A DNA stretch of 64,000 nucleotides from Pseudomonas fluorescens (lineage in GTDB: Bacteria; Pseudomonadota; Gammaproteobacteria; Pseudomonadales; Pseudomonadaceae): assembly GCF_040448305.1 (NCBI RefSeq), contig NZ_CP148752.1, positions 3,720,001 to 3,784,000 on the forward strand, read 5' to 3'. The notes beneath the pieces were generated by a model, which did no database searches, was not told the DNA's origin, and saw only the letters and a program-made list of their open reading frames with translations. Of the stretch, positions 55,021-63,297 are shown piece by piece. The position numbers and the translations under genes are program-made. The first letter of the stretch is position 1, and every line of letters starts with the position of its first letter.

Positions 55021-56751
55021 TCAGGCGGCATCCGCGCCGACCCGTAGCCGGTCGTAGGCCTGCATCTCGTCGGCATCCAGCGGGATGATGTAAGGCTCGA
55101 CGGCTTTCTTGAAACTGCTCATCAAACCGTTCTCGTCTTTCTTCAGGTGGCAATGGCAGAACCAGTCGCGGTCGTTGCGTTGTGGGTGATCGACGCGATG
55201 GTGGTAAAGCCCCCAGCGGCTTTCGGCGCGGAACAATGAAGCGCGGGCGGCCATCTCGGCGCAGTCGCGGATCATGCTGACTTCCATGGCGCGCATCAGC
55301 TCGTGGGCGTTGTGGGCCTTGATCTGGTCGAGGTCGCGCTGGATGTCGCTGAAGCGTTGCAGGCCGATCTGCATCTTCTTGGTCACTTTCGGCGGTTGCA
55401 GGTAGTCGTTGACGAAGCGCCGCAGCTTGTATTCGACCTGGGCCGGTGGCAGACCGTGTAAACGATCCAGCGGTGCATAGACCCGTTGTTTTTCGGTTTC
55501 GATCTGCCGGGCATCCAGGGCTGAAAACTCGCGCCCGGCGACAAAATCCGCTGCGTTGTTGCCAGCGAACCAGCCGTAGGTGAACGCGCCAAGCATGTAG
55601 TTGTGCGGCACGGCGGCCATGTCCCCGGCCGAGTACAAGCCCTTGACCGAGGTCTCGGCCTTCTCGTTGACCCACACCCCCGACGCCGAATGCCCGCTGC
55701 AAAAACCGATCTCGGAGATGTGCATCTCGACCATCTGAGTGCGGTAGTCGGTGCCGCGATTGGCGTGGAACTGGCCGCGGCTCGGACGTTCGTTGCTGTG
55801 CAGGATCTCTTCGATGTTCTGGATGGTTTCCTCGGCCAGGTGATCGAGTTTGAGGAACACCGGGCCATTGCCGCTTTCCAGCTCCTGATGGAATTCCCAC
55901 ATCATCTGCCCGCTCCAGTAGTCGCACTCGATGAAGCGTTCGCCCTTGTTGTTGGCGGTGTAGCCACCCAAGGGACCGGTGACGTAGGCGCAAGCCGGGC
56001 CGTTGTAATCCTTGATCAGCGGGTTGATCTGGAAGCATTCCAGGTTCGCCAGTTCGGCCCCGGCGTGGTAGGCCATCGAGTAGCCGTCGCCGGCATTGGT
56101 CGGGTTTTCGTAGGTGCCCATCAGGTAGCCCGAGGACGGTAATCCCAGGCGCCCGGCGGCACCGCAGGCGAGGATCACCGCCTTGGCCTTGATCACATGG
56201 AAGTCCGCCGTACGGCAGTCGAAGCCCATCACGCCGTTGACCGCGCCTTCTCCATCCGTCAGCAATCGGGTGCAGACCAGGCGATTGGTGATGCTCACCC
56301 GCGCACGCTTCAACTGCCGATAGAGGACTTTCTTGATGTCGTGCCCTTCCGGCATCGGCAACACATAAGCGCCCATGTGGTGGACCTTTTTCACCGCGTA
56401 GTCGCCGGTTTCGTCCTTCTCGAATTTCACGCCCCAGCGGTCCAGTTGCTCGATGGTCTCGAAGCTGTGGGTGGCATAAGCGTACACCGCGGCCTGATTG
56501 ACGATGCCGTCGTTGGCGATGGTGATTTCCTTGGTGTATTGCTCCGGCGTCGAGTGACCGGGAATGATCGCGTTGTTCAGGCCGTCCATGCCCATGCTGA
56601 TCGCGCCACTGCGCTTGACGTTGGCCTTGTCGATCAACAACACCCGCAGGTCGCGGTTGCGTTCCTTGGCCTTGATCGCCGCCATGGGGCCGGCGGTGCC
56701 GCCGCCGATGACGACGATGTCGTATTCCTGCTCCAACGTGCTGCGCGTCAT
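55021..56751 (-). CDS. AprA-like FAD-binding oxidoreductase (fumarate reductase/APS reductase family)
   Basis: 576 aa from ATG 56751. FAD-binding start YDIVVIGGGTAGPMAAIKAK, substrate-domain segments MGMDGLNNAIIPG and HHMGAYVLPMPEGHD, FAD-contacting GLYSAGDMAAVPHNYMLGAF near residue 405, and a helical C-terminal domain. The order and motifs fit the alpha subunit of APS reductase and related flavoproteins more than succinate dehydrogenase. No sulfate adenylyltransferase or DsrAB genes are nearby, so true dissimilatory sulfate metabolism is unlikely; oxidation or reduction of an imported sulfur compound is an inference. Its ATG overlaps the GntR stop by four bases. Confidence 0.88.
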   Translation of the reverse strand: MTRSTLEQEYDIVVIGGGTAGPMAAIKAKERNRDLRVLLIDKANVKRSGAISMGMDGLNNAIIPGHSTPEQYTKEITIANDGIVNQAAVYAYATHSFETIEQLDRWGVKFEKDETGDYAVKKVHHMGAYVLPMPEGHDIKKVLYRQLKRARVSITNRLVCTRLLTDGEGAVNGVMGFDCRTADFHVIKAKAVILACGAAGRLGLPSSGYLMGTYENPTNAGDGYSMAYHAGAELANLECFQINPLIKDYNGPACAYVTGPLGGYTANNKGERFIECDYWSGQMMWEFHQELESGNGPVFLKLDHLAEETIQNIEEILHSNERPSRGQFHANRGTDYRTQMVEMHISEIGFCSGHSASGVWVNEKAETSVKGLYSAGDMAAVPHNYMLGAFTYGWFAGNNAADFVAGREFSALDARQIETEKQRVYAPLDRLHGLPPAQVEYKLRRFVNDYLQPPKVTKKMQIGLQRFSDIQRDLDQIKAHNAHELMRAMEVSMIRDCAEMAARASLFRAESRWGLYHHRVDHPQRNDRDWFCHCHLKKDENGLMSSFKKAVEPYIIPLDADEMQAYDRLRVGADAA

Positions 56752-57500
56752 GCCTGCTCCCCTTTTTGCCGGTCGATCCGCAGGCGGTACTGGAAGGCAT
56801 CGCCACGGTAGTAAAGGTGTTCGAAGTCCAGCGGCCAACCGTCGACATCGTGGGTCAGGCGTTCGATGCGCATGATCGGCGAGCCGGGTTCGACGTTCAG
56901 CGCCTGGGTCAGGTCGCTGTCGGCCAGTACCGCGTCGATGGCCAGGTCGGCGTGCCCCAGGGCCAGGCCGCAGTCGTTTTCCAGGATCAGGAAAATGTCG
57001 CGGGTGACCAGGTCGGCTTTTTCCAGGCGCTCGCCAACCGCCTTGGGCAGATAAGTGATTTCCAGGGAAATCGGCTCGCGATTGATCAGGCGCACCCGTT
57101 TGATCTGCGCCACGACCTCGCCTTCGGCGACCTGCAAACGCTCGGCGACGAGCTTGTCGGCGGCAATGAATTTGAAGCTGCGCAGGCGGTTGATCACCTC
57201 ATAGCCGCGACCGGTCATGGACTCGGCCAGGCCTTGCAGGGTGCTGACGTTCTGGAAGGTTTTCGGCTTGGCGACGAAGGTGCCCTTGCCGTGGATCTTG
57301 AAGATCAGCCCTTCCTTTTGCAGGTCACCCAAGGCCTGGCGCACGGTGATGCGGCTGACCTTGAAAAACGCGCCAAGCTCGCTTTCGGAAGGCATCTGGC
57401 TGTCTTGCGGGTATTCGCCGTCGAGGATGCGGGCGCGCAGCACGTCTCGCAGCTGGGTGTGCAATGGGACGCTGCTCAGGGATAGAACGTTATCGGTCAT
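56748..57500 (-). CDS. GntR family regulator, HutC/UTRA type
   Basis: 250 aa. Winged helix domain (PSESELGAFFKVSRITVRQA, then LGDLQKEGLIFKIHGKGTFV) and a C-terminal UTRA ligand-binding domain (residues ~95-240, LEITYLPKAVGERLEKADLV). It heads the operon and its stop overlaps the flavoprotein start, so it probably autoregulates. An upstream palindrome-like segment TTATAACGAGTTATGAC (about 57512-57528) could be its operator; UTRA regulators often bind AT-rich sites of this kind. Confidence 0.9.
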   Translation of the reverse strand: MTDNVLSLSSVPLHTQLRDVLRARILDGEYPQDSQMPSESELGAFFKVSRITVRQALGDLQKEGLIFKIHGKGTFVAKPKTFQNVSTLQGLAESMTGRGYEVINRLRSFKFIAADKLVAERLQVAEGEVVAQIKRVRLINREPISLEITYLPKAVGERLEKADLVTRDIFLILENDCGLALGHADLAIDAVLADSDLTQALNVEPGSPIMRIERLTHDVDGWPLDFEHLYYRGDAFQYRLRIDRQKGEQA

Positions 57501-57511
57501 GGCAGATCACT

Positions 57512-57528
57512 TGTTATAACGAGTTATG
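57512..57528. promoter_or_regulatory. Possible operator upstream of the UTRA-type GntR gene
   Basis: TTATAACGAGTTATGAC contains TTATAAC and GTTATGA as imperfect inverted repeats, 12 bases upstream of the gntR start; GTTATGAC recurs at 57546. AT-rich inverted repeats with TATAAC cores suit HutC-type regulators. Confidence 0.3.
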
Positions 57529-57607
57529 ACGTGATCTTAGAGAGGTTATGACACGCTTGAGAAATACCGAATGCGCATAAGGTTAGATGCGCTGCGCAAT
57601 CCGAAAC

Positions 57608-57708
57608 TGTAGGAGCGAGCCTGCTCGCGATAAACCCGAGAACGCCGTGGGGTGTCAGACTTCCAGCGTTATCGTTGACGACCATCGCGAGCAGGCTCGC
57701 TCCTACAG
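57608..57708. repeat. REP palindrome pair between the GntR and Gfo/Idh genes
   Basis: Inverted REP cores (TGTAGGAGCGAGCCTGCTCG and complement), about 55 bp apart. Confidence 0.9.
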
Positions 57709-57731
57709 GGGGTTATGTGTGGCCTGAAGAA

Positions 57732-58700
57732 TCAGTGGCGCTTGAGAATCTGGTCCATCACCCAATCGGTCTTCAGCGCCTCGCCGGCCACGGCCGGGTG
57801 CTGCGCCTCGCCACGAATATGCGCATTCATGCCCAGGACGTGGTGCCACTGAATGTGGGCGTGATGCTCGATGGTCAGGCTGAGGTGCTCATCGGCGTGC
57901 AGTTCGACCGGGTGTTCATCGAACACTGAAAAAGTGATCCGGCCTTTGCTGCCGATCACTTCGACCCGGTCTTCGCGACGGTCCGCAACGAAGTTCCAGC
58001 AGCCCATGCCCAGTGCCCCGCTGGCAAACCGCCAGGTGGCGCTGACGGCATCTTCGGCCGCGTACAAACCGGCCTGGCGTGCGGTGAACCCGGCGACTTC
58101 GACGATATCGCCCAGCAGGTACTGAAACAGGTCCAGGCCATGGCTGGCCAGATCCGCAAAGTAGCCACCACCGGCGATCGCCGGATCGGTGCGCCAGTTA
58201 TCAGTACCGTTCCGGTCCGCTGCCGACGGGGCTTTGGTGAGGGTCCAGCTCAAGTGCCGGACCTCGCCGATCCGCCCCTCTTCCAGCCATTGCCGCACTT
58301 GCCGGAAGCGTGGCAACGAACGTCGGTAATAGGACACGAACAGGTGCAGCCCGGCATCGGCAAACACCTGCTGCATCTCGCGGCTTTGCCCGGCATTCAG
58401 CGCCATCGGTTTCTCGACGCAGCAATGCTTGCCGGCGGCGGCCACCTGCAAGGCATAAGCGTGATGACTGTCGGGCGGCGTGGCGATGTACACCGCGTCG
58501 ACCTCGGGATCGTTGATCAGCACCTGCGCATCGGTGTAGACCCGCGCGATGCCGTGGCGCGCGGCGTAGTCGGTGACGGCTTCAAGGCGCCGGCCCATCA
58601 CCGCCACCAACGCCGATCCGGGCGCCTTGTAGAAGGCCGGTGCGCTTTTGCGTTCAGCGACACTGCCACAACCGATCATGCCCCAGCGCACCAGGTTCAT
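57732..58700 (-). CDS. Gfo/Idh/MocA family NAD(P)-dependent oxidoreductase
   Basis: 322 aa. Rossmann start RWGMIGCGSVAERKSAPAFY with the GxGxxA-like loop, the YIATPPDSHHAYALQVAAAG segment, the conserved EKP in CCVEKPMALN (Lys being catalytic) and GGYFADLASHGLDLFQYLLG with Asp/His of the active site. These enzymes oxidise or reduce sugars and inositols. ATG 58700 is preceded by AAGGAGAGCC. Its relation to neighbours is unclear; the Dyp peroxidase gene ends 16 bases upstream in the same direction, so the two may be cotranscribed. Confidence 0.9.
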   Translation of the reverse strand: MNLVRWGMIGCGSVAERKSAPAFYKAPGSALVAVMGRRLEAVTDYAARHGIARVYTDAQVLINDPEVDAVYIATPPDSHHAYALQVAAAGKHCCVEKPMALNAGQSREMQQVFADAGLHLFVSYYRRSLPRFRQVRQWLEEGRIGEVRHLSWTLTKAPSAADRNGTDNWRTDPAIAGGGYFADLASHGLDLFQYLLGDIVEVAGFTARQAGLYAAEDAVSATWRFASGALGMGCWNFVADRREDRVEVIGSKGRITFSVFDEHPVELHADEHLSLTIEHHAHIQWHHVLGMNAHIRGEAQHPAVAGEALKTDWVMDQILKRH

Positions 58701-58716
58701 AGGCTCTCCTTGCTAC

Positions 58717-59604
58717 TCAGCCGATGCGCAATGCGCGCAGGTCCAGTCGACCGTCCTTGAGCGGCGGGCACCAGTAGTAGCCACCGGTGACCGGACGGCT
58801 GATGCGGTACAGACCGTCGGTGATGCCGTCTTCCAGGCCACTCATGCGGCGCAGTTGGGCTTCGAAGGCATCGAGGGAAAAACCGAAGGCCAGGAACATC
58901 AGCCCGGCGCGGTCACCTTCGATCCACGGCATCGAGCGGCGCACCACGAAGGCCTCAGGCGCGAAGCTTTCCTGGGCGGTGCGTTTGACGTGGGCGGAAA
59001 CCGGCGCGTCGTCGATCTCTTCGTTATCGCTCAAGCGGCGGCCCATGATGTTGTCTTTTTCATCCGCCGACAGCCCATGGAAACCTTTCAAGTCATGCTG
59101 CCACTGCTGGATCGCGGCGAAGCTGCCACCCACCGTGCCGTCCGCGCCCTCACCCACCAGGGCGGCGGCCACGGCGGCTGCGTCGTGGGGGTTCTCGGTG
59201 CCGTCTTCGAAGCCGGTCAGGTCATGGCCGTTCATATGGCGGAAGGTTTCGTTCATCTGCACCAGACGCAACGCCGGGGCCAGTGCCGCTTCGATGGCGT
59301 TACTGCGGTTGAGCAACTCACCACGGTCTTCACCGTGCAGCCAGCACCAGAGCGCGTGCTGGGTCGACGGATTGTCGACGCCGACCCCAGCTAGTGCCGG
59401 GAAAGTGCGCAGGCCTTCGATCTGCCCACCCAGTGCCTTGACCAGGGATTCGCCGAAGCCGACGACAGCCGATTTCCCGTCCACCAGTTGCATCAAGTTA
59501 TCGAGTGCGACCGGCAATGCTTCGACGGATTCGAGGGCGAAGAACATATGGCGGGCTTGAGGCGGAACGGGGGTGGCGAGAATGCCCGGCTGATAATGGC
59601 TCAT
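58717..59604 (-). CDS. Dyp-type haem peroxidase
   Basis: 295 aa. The family's GxxDG motif is present as GFEDGTENP (D134 being the distal acid), with a C-terminal GLMFLAFGFSLDAFEAQLRR block. Dye-decolourising peroxidases use H2O2 to oxidise phenols, dyes and, in some bacteria, lignin fragments; length and motifs suggest the short bacterial A/B-type. No Tat signal is seen, so it is cytosolic or encapsulated; no encapsulin gene is nearby. Confidence 0.92.
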   Translation of the reverse strand: MSHYQPGILATPVPPQARHMFFALESVEALPVALDNLMQLVDGKSAVVGFGESLVKALGGQIEGLRTFPALAGVGVDNPSTQHALWCWLHGEDRGELLNRSNAIEAALAPALRLVQMNETFRHMNGHDLTGFEDGTENPHDAAAVAAALVGEGADGTVGGSFAAIQQWQHDLKGFHGLSADEKDNIMGRRLSDNEEIDDAPVSAHVKRTAQESFAPEAFVVRRSMPWIEGDRAGLMFLAFGFSLDAFEAQLRRMSGLEDGITDGLYRISRPVTGGYYWCPPLKDGRLDLRALRIG

Positions 59605-59714
59605 ATGAACTCCTTGAAAAAGAGCACAGAGTTTAACCGGAGTACGAGGGTTTGTGTGCCGTCAGAGGCCAGGAACCTGTGGCAAAGGGGCTTACCCCCT
59701 TCACCACAAAAAGA

Positions 59715-60767
59715 TCAAACCACGCTGGGGCTTTCGTTGCGGAACGCACTCGGGCTCATGCCGGTCCAGCGCTTGAACGCCCGGCGAAAGCTGCGCACGT
59801 CGCTGTAGCCGACTTCCTCGGTGATGCGTTCGATGGACATGTCCGGGTTGGCCAGCAGGCTCATGGTGCGGGCCTGCCGCACTTGTTCCAGCAACGTTTC
59901 GAAGGTCAGCGCGTGTTCGGTGAGGCGGCGGCGCAAGGTGCGGCTGCTCATGTTCAGGTCGCCGGCGATTTTCTCGATGTGGCTGCCTTCGGTCAGGTCC
60001 CGGGCAATCGCCCGTTCCACCGCCTGGATCAGGTCCATTTTCTGGTGCACCTGCGCGGCTTCCAGTTCGAGCAGTTTCACGGCCTGGCGCAGGGCCAGGG
60101 AATGGTGATTGGGCAAGTGAACGCCCAGCCAGTGCGCTTCGATCACCATTCGGTTTTGCAGGCAACCAAAACGCACGTCCGCCCCCAGCAGGCGCGAATA
60201 TTCGCCGAGATAGTCTGGCGCGGCATGCATGAACTCCACGGCCATCGGCTTGAAATCCGCCCCGACCAGCGCCCGGCCGTACACCAGCAGGCTGGCGAAA
60301 AATTCCTCGACCGCGAACAACTGCACGTCGGCGAACGGCAAGCGGCATTCAACGTCGATAAACACCCGATCCCCCGCCTCCTCCACACTCGACACGACAA
60401 TGCCGCCAGAGGTGTGTTGATGGCGAATGCCCAGTTCAAAGGCATCGCGCAGGGTCTTGCACAGCGACAACACATGCCCCAACAACCCCAGCGTACCGAG
60501 CACATTCTGCGCGCCGACCCACAAGCCCAGCCCCTGATTGGGCAAAGCCTTGAGCGCGCGCTGAATCATGGCCACGGCCTGCCGATAGGAAATACGCTGC
60601 GCCGGGTCCTGCAGGTCTTCAAAGGTAAAACCCAACCCTCGGCACAGGCTCTGTGGGTGGATGCCTTTTTGCTCGGCGACTTCGGCCAGGGTCTGCAGGA
60701 GAAACGGCGACACCAGCGCCAGTTCAAAGGTGGGATCGATCACTTTCATTTGCATGGGGCCATACAT
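59715..60767 (-). CDS. sphR: AraC family regulator, SphR-like
   Basis: About 350 aa. N-terminal ligand domain of the Arabinose_bd type (VSPFLLQTLAEVAEQKGIHP onward) and a C-terminal pair of helix-turn-helix motifs (HIEKIAGDLNMSSRTLRRRL; SIERITEEVGYSDVRSFRRA, then FKRWTGMSPSAFRN). The position, divergent from an SphA-like gene and followed by sphB/sphC homologues, matches the Pseudomonas aeruginosa sphingosine-responsive regulator SphR. The start is uncertain: ATGs at 60767, 60755 and 60749 are all possible. It likely activates sphA and the sphBCD group when host sphingosine is present. Confidence 0.82.
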   Translation of the reverse strand: MYGPMQMKVIDPTFELALVSPFLLQTLAEVAEQKGIHPQSLCRGLGFTFEDLQDPAQRISYRQAVAMIQRALKALPNQGLGLWVGAQNVLGTLGLLGHVLSLCKTLRDAFELGIRHQHTSGGIVVSSVEEAGDRVFIDVECRLPFADVQLFAVEEFFASLLVYGRALVGADFKPMAVEFMHAAPDYLGEYSRLLGADVRFGCLQNRMVIEAHWLGVHLPNHHSLALRQAVKLLELEAAQVHQKMDLIQAVERAIARDLTEGSHIEKIAGDLNMSSRTLRRRLTEHALTFETLLEQVRQARTMSLLANPDMSIERITEEVGYSDVRSFRRAFKRWTGMSPSAFRNESPSVV

Positions 60768-60951
60768 TCCGGGACGAGCTGCATTCTTATTTTTGTAACA
60801 GGTTATGTCGAAGGAAGTTAGCACAGGGTTCAAAGGCTGTCCGCAGAAGTCCCCCTAAATGGCCGCCAATACCCTGCCTTGCAGGGCGCAGACAGCTTAT
60901 TTCTATGTTGCGGCCCTCGTATGGATGCCGGACAGCCCGCTAACAATAATA

Positions 60952-61908
60952 ATGAGTACACCCATGATCCCGACCCGCACGACACTTCCCCTACTGGTCA
61001 TTGGCCTGGCCGGCGTCTGCGCCCTGCAACCGGCACTGGCCACCGAGGCCGGCGTGGACAACATCGGCACCGGCACCGACGGCTTTTTCATGTTGCCGCT
61101 TTCGCCCGACAGCCTTCCGGACAACATGGTTGCGTTCAACCTCTACTACAACCACTACAAAGCCACGAAGCTGAACATCAGTTCACTCGGCGGCAAGGTG
61201 CCGAACGTCGAGATCGAGTCCACGGCGGTCATTCCGCGCCTGGATTACCTCAGCCCGGTGCGGGTGTTTGGCGGCCGGCTGGGTGGCTACATCGCGCAGC
61301 CCTGGCTCAAGCAGGAAGTCTCGGTGTTCGGCTTGCAGGACACCCGCGAAGGCATGGGCGACACCACGGTCGCGCCGATCATTCTCTGGGACATGGGCCC
61401 AAACCTGACCCTCGGCGCCGCCATTGAAGTCACCGTGCCGACCGGCGAATACAGCGTTGATCGCCTGGCCAACACCAGCAACAACTTCTACACCTACAAA
61501 CCGCTGTTCTCCTTCACCTGGCTGCCGACGGACAGAACCGAGGTGTCGATGAAGACCACCTACAGTTTCAACGAGAAAAACAAGGACACCGACTACAAGT
61601 CGGGGCAGATTTTCCACTTCGACTATTCCGCCAGTTTCAAGATTACCGACGACCTGATGCTCGGGTTGAACGGCTACTACCTCAAGCAAACCACCGACGA
61701 CAAACAGTTCGGCCACACCGTGCAGTTCAATGGCCAGGACGTGAACGACGGGGTGCGCGGGCAGGTGTTTGCCATTGGCCCGGCGCTGCACTGGACCTTT
61801 CTCGAATACGCCAGCGCGGAGCTTCGCTGGGCCAAGGAGTTCGACGTGGAAAACCGGCCTGAAGGGGAAATGCTTTGGGCGAAGGTCAGTATTCCGTATG
61901 CGTTTTGA
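60952..61908 (+). CDS. sphA: SphA-like outer membrane protein
   Basis: About 318 aa from ATG 60952 (60964 also possible). Signal peptide (to about residue 30, LQPALATEAG), then alternating polar/hydrophobic strands of a beta-barrel ending in an aromatic residue (YAF), the usual outer-membrane signature. Belongs to the group annotated as MetA-pathway/SphA proteins, proposed to take up hydrophobic compounds. The divergent AraC gene and the downstream sphB/sphC homologues support the Sph assignment. The 118-base upstream gap is the presumed SphR-controlled promoter. Confidence 0.85.
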   Translation: MSTPMIPTRTTLPLLVIGLAGVCALQPALATEAGVDNIGTGTDGFFMLPLSPDSLPDNMVAFNLYYNHYKATKLNISSLGGKVPNVEIESTAVIPRLDYLSPVRVFGGRLGGYIAQPWLKQEVSVFGLQDTREGMGDTTVAPIILWDMGPNLTLGAAIEVTVPTGEYSVDRLANTSNNFYTYKPLFSFTWLPTDRTEVSMKTTYSFNEKNKDTDYKSGQIFHFDYSASFKITDDLMLGLNGYYLKQTTDDKQFGHTVQFNGQDVNDGVRGQVFAIGPALHWTFLEYASAELRWAKEFDVENRPEGEMLWAKVSIPYAF

Positions 61909-61920
61909 CTGAGCTGACGC

Positions 61921-61989
61921 TATCGCGAGCAGGCTCACTCCTACATTGGAATGCATTCCAAATGTGGGAGTGAGCCTGCTCGCGATAGC
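61921..61989. repeat. REP palindrome pair between convergent sphA and sphB
   Basis: Inverted REP cores (TATCGCGAGCAGGCTCACTC and complement) about 22 bp apart; the arms carry A in place of G at one matched position. Confidence 0.88.
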
Positions 61990-62013
61990 GGTCTAACAGA
62001 CTCAGAATCTTCT

Positions 62014-63297
62014 TCAGGAATACACCGGCCAGCTATCCACAATCTTCCCACCCCGAACCGCCAGCAAATCCCCGAACTGCAACAACACCGACTCCGTCTG
62101 GGCCGGCCGCAAGAACACCTGATCCTCAACCGTCAGCCCCACCGCCGCCGAACCATTGACCATTTCCTGGTTCGAGCTGCGGCCATACACGCCATTGCTC
62201 TGCAACCCCGCGGGCGATTCGAACTGCGCCATCCAGTTCCCGCCATAGATGAAATACGTCTCGCGCTGATTGGTGTCCCACCAGGAAAACAGCCTGGACT
62301 TGTCATCCAGCGCCGGAATATTCACCGCCCCGGTGCTTTTCAACACCGGCGTGGCGATGTAAGCGGCCGGCACATGCTCCGCCAGTGACGGCAAATCATA
62401 GTGAGTGGGCTTGAGCATCGCCGTCCCCACCGACACTTCACTGCTGAGCTGTTCATGTTCATGCATGCGATAGCTCGGGCTGCCGGCCGTATTGAGGGTC
62501 AGCCCTTCGCGCCACAAACCGGGGTATTGCTGACGGGTAAAATCGACGCAACGGTTGTAGATCACCATCACCTTGGCGAACAGCTCCTCGGGCGCGCCCA
62601 GAATCCCCGGCACGCCCATGCCCACGAACGGGTCGTAACCCATGAACCCGGCGAATTCCAGGTGCTGCGGGTGCTGGCTGATCAGCGTCAGCATCTGCCC
62701 GAGTGCGCCAAGGTCGCTGACGCCACCGCGATGCAGCCCGACATCCAGTTCGATGTTCACCCGCAATCGCGTGCCTAGCCCCTGCGCCAGGGCGAGGTAT
62801 TGCTGCAAGCGTTGCGGCGTGTCGAGCAACCACTGCAATTGCTTCGAAGGGTCGAAAGGCCCCTTGTGCGACTGATAGAACAACTCGGCCGAACGCACCG
62901 GCAGCGGCTTGCCCAACAGAATGTCGGCCTCGGCAAACTGCACCGCGTCATGATTGAGAAAGGGTTGGTGAAACGACATCAGGCGTTGGGTGCCGGCGCG
63001 TCGGGCGATGTAGGCCAGCAGTCCCGGCGACGGCAGTGATTTTTCCACCAGGCGCAGGTGTTTTCCGCCGCGCTTGACCGATTGCATCACCACATCGATG
63101 TTGTGATCCAGCCGATCAAGGTCGATCAGCATCACCGGTCGCATCGGGCCGTGGTCCTTGAGTTCACGGTTAAGCGTACGGAAGTAATCGCTGTACGGCG
63201 CGCCTCGGTCACCCGGCCGCAGCCACGCCCCGCCCCCCACCAACAAGGCGCCGACGCCTGCGCTGCCGAGCAAAAAATTGCGGCGATTGACAGCCAT
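62014..63297 (-). CDS. sphB: Tat-exported DSD1/alanine racemase-fold PLP protein, SphB-like
   Basis: 427 aa. Starts with a twin-arginine signal (NRRNFLLGSAG then a hydrophobic stretch to about residue 26), so it is folded in the cytoplasm, with cofactor, and exported to the periplasm. The barrel has RPVMLIDLDRLDHNIDVVMQ and a candidate PLP lysine in LRLVEKSLPSPG, as in D-threonine aldolase/D-serine dehydratase relatives. A PLP enzyme acting on a sphingoid amino alcohol in the periplasm would suit the sphingosine locus. Its start overlaps the sphC stop by one base. Confidence 0.8.
   Translation of the reverse strand: MAVNRRNFLLGSAGVGALLVGGGAWLRPGDRGAPYSDYFRTLNRELKDHGPMRPVMLIDLDRLDHNIDVVMQSVKRGGKHLRLVEKSLPSPGLLAYIARRAGTQRLMSFHQPFLNHDAVQFAEADILLGKPLPVRSAELFYQSHKGPFDPSKQLQWLLDTPQRLQQYLALAQGLGTRLRVNIELDVGLHRGGVSDLGALGQMLTLISQHPQHLEFAGFMGYDPFVGMGVPGILGAPEELFAKVMVIYNRCVDFTRQQYPGLWREGLTLNTAGSPSYRMHEHEQLSSEVSVGTAMLKPTHYDLPSLAEHVPAAYIATPVLKSTGAVNIPALDDKSRLFSWWDTNQRETYFIYGGNWMAQFESPAGLQSNGVYGRSSNQEMVNGSAAVGLTVEDQVFLRPAQTESVLLQFGDLLAVRGGKIVDSWPVYS

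Noticed and set aside
54749..56848. 699-codon minus frame joining the flavoprotein region to the ferredoxin
   Set aside because: Only its last 81 codons (the ferredoxin) look real; the rest is out of frame with the AprA-like protein.
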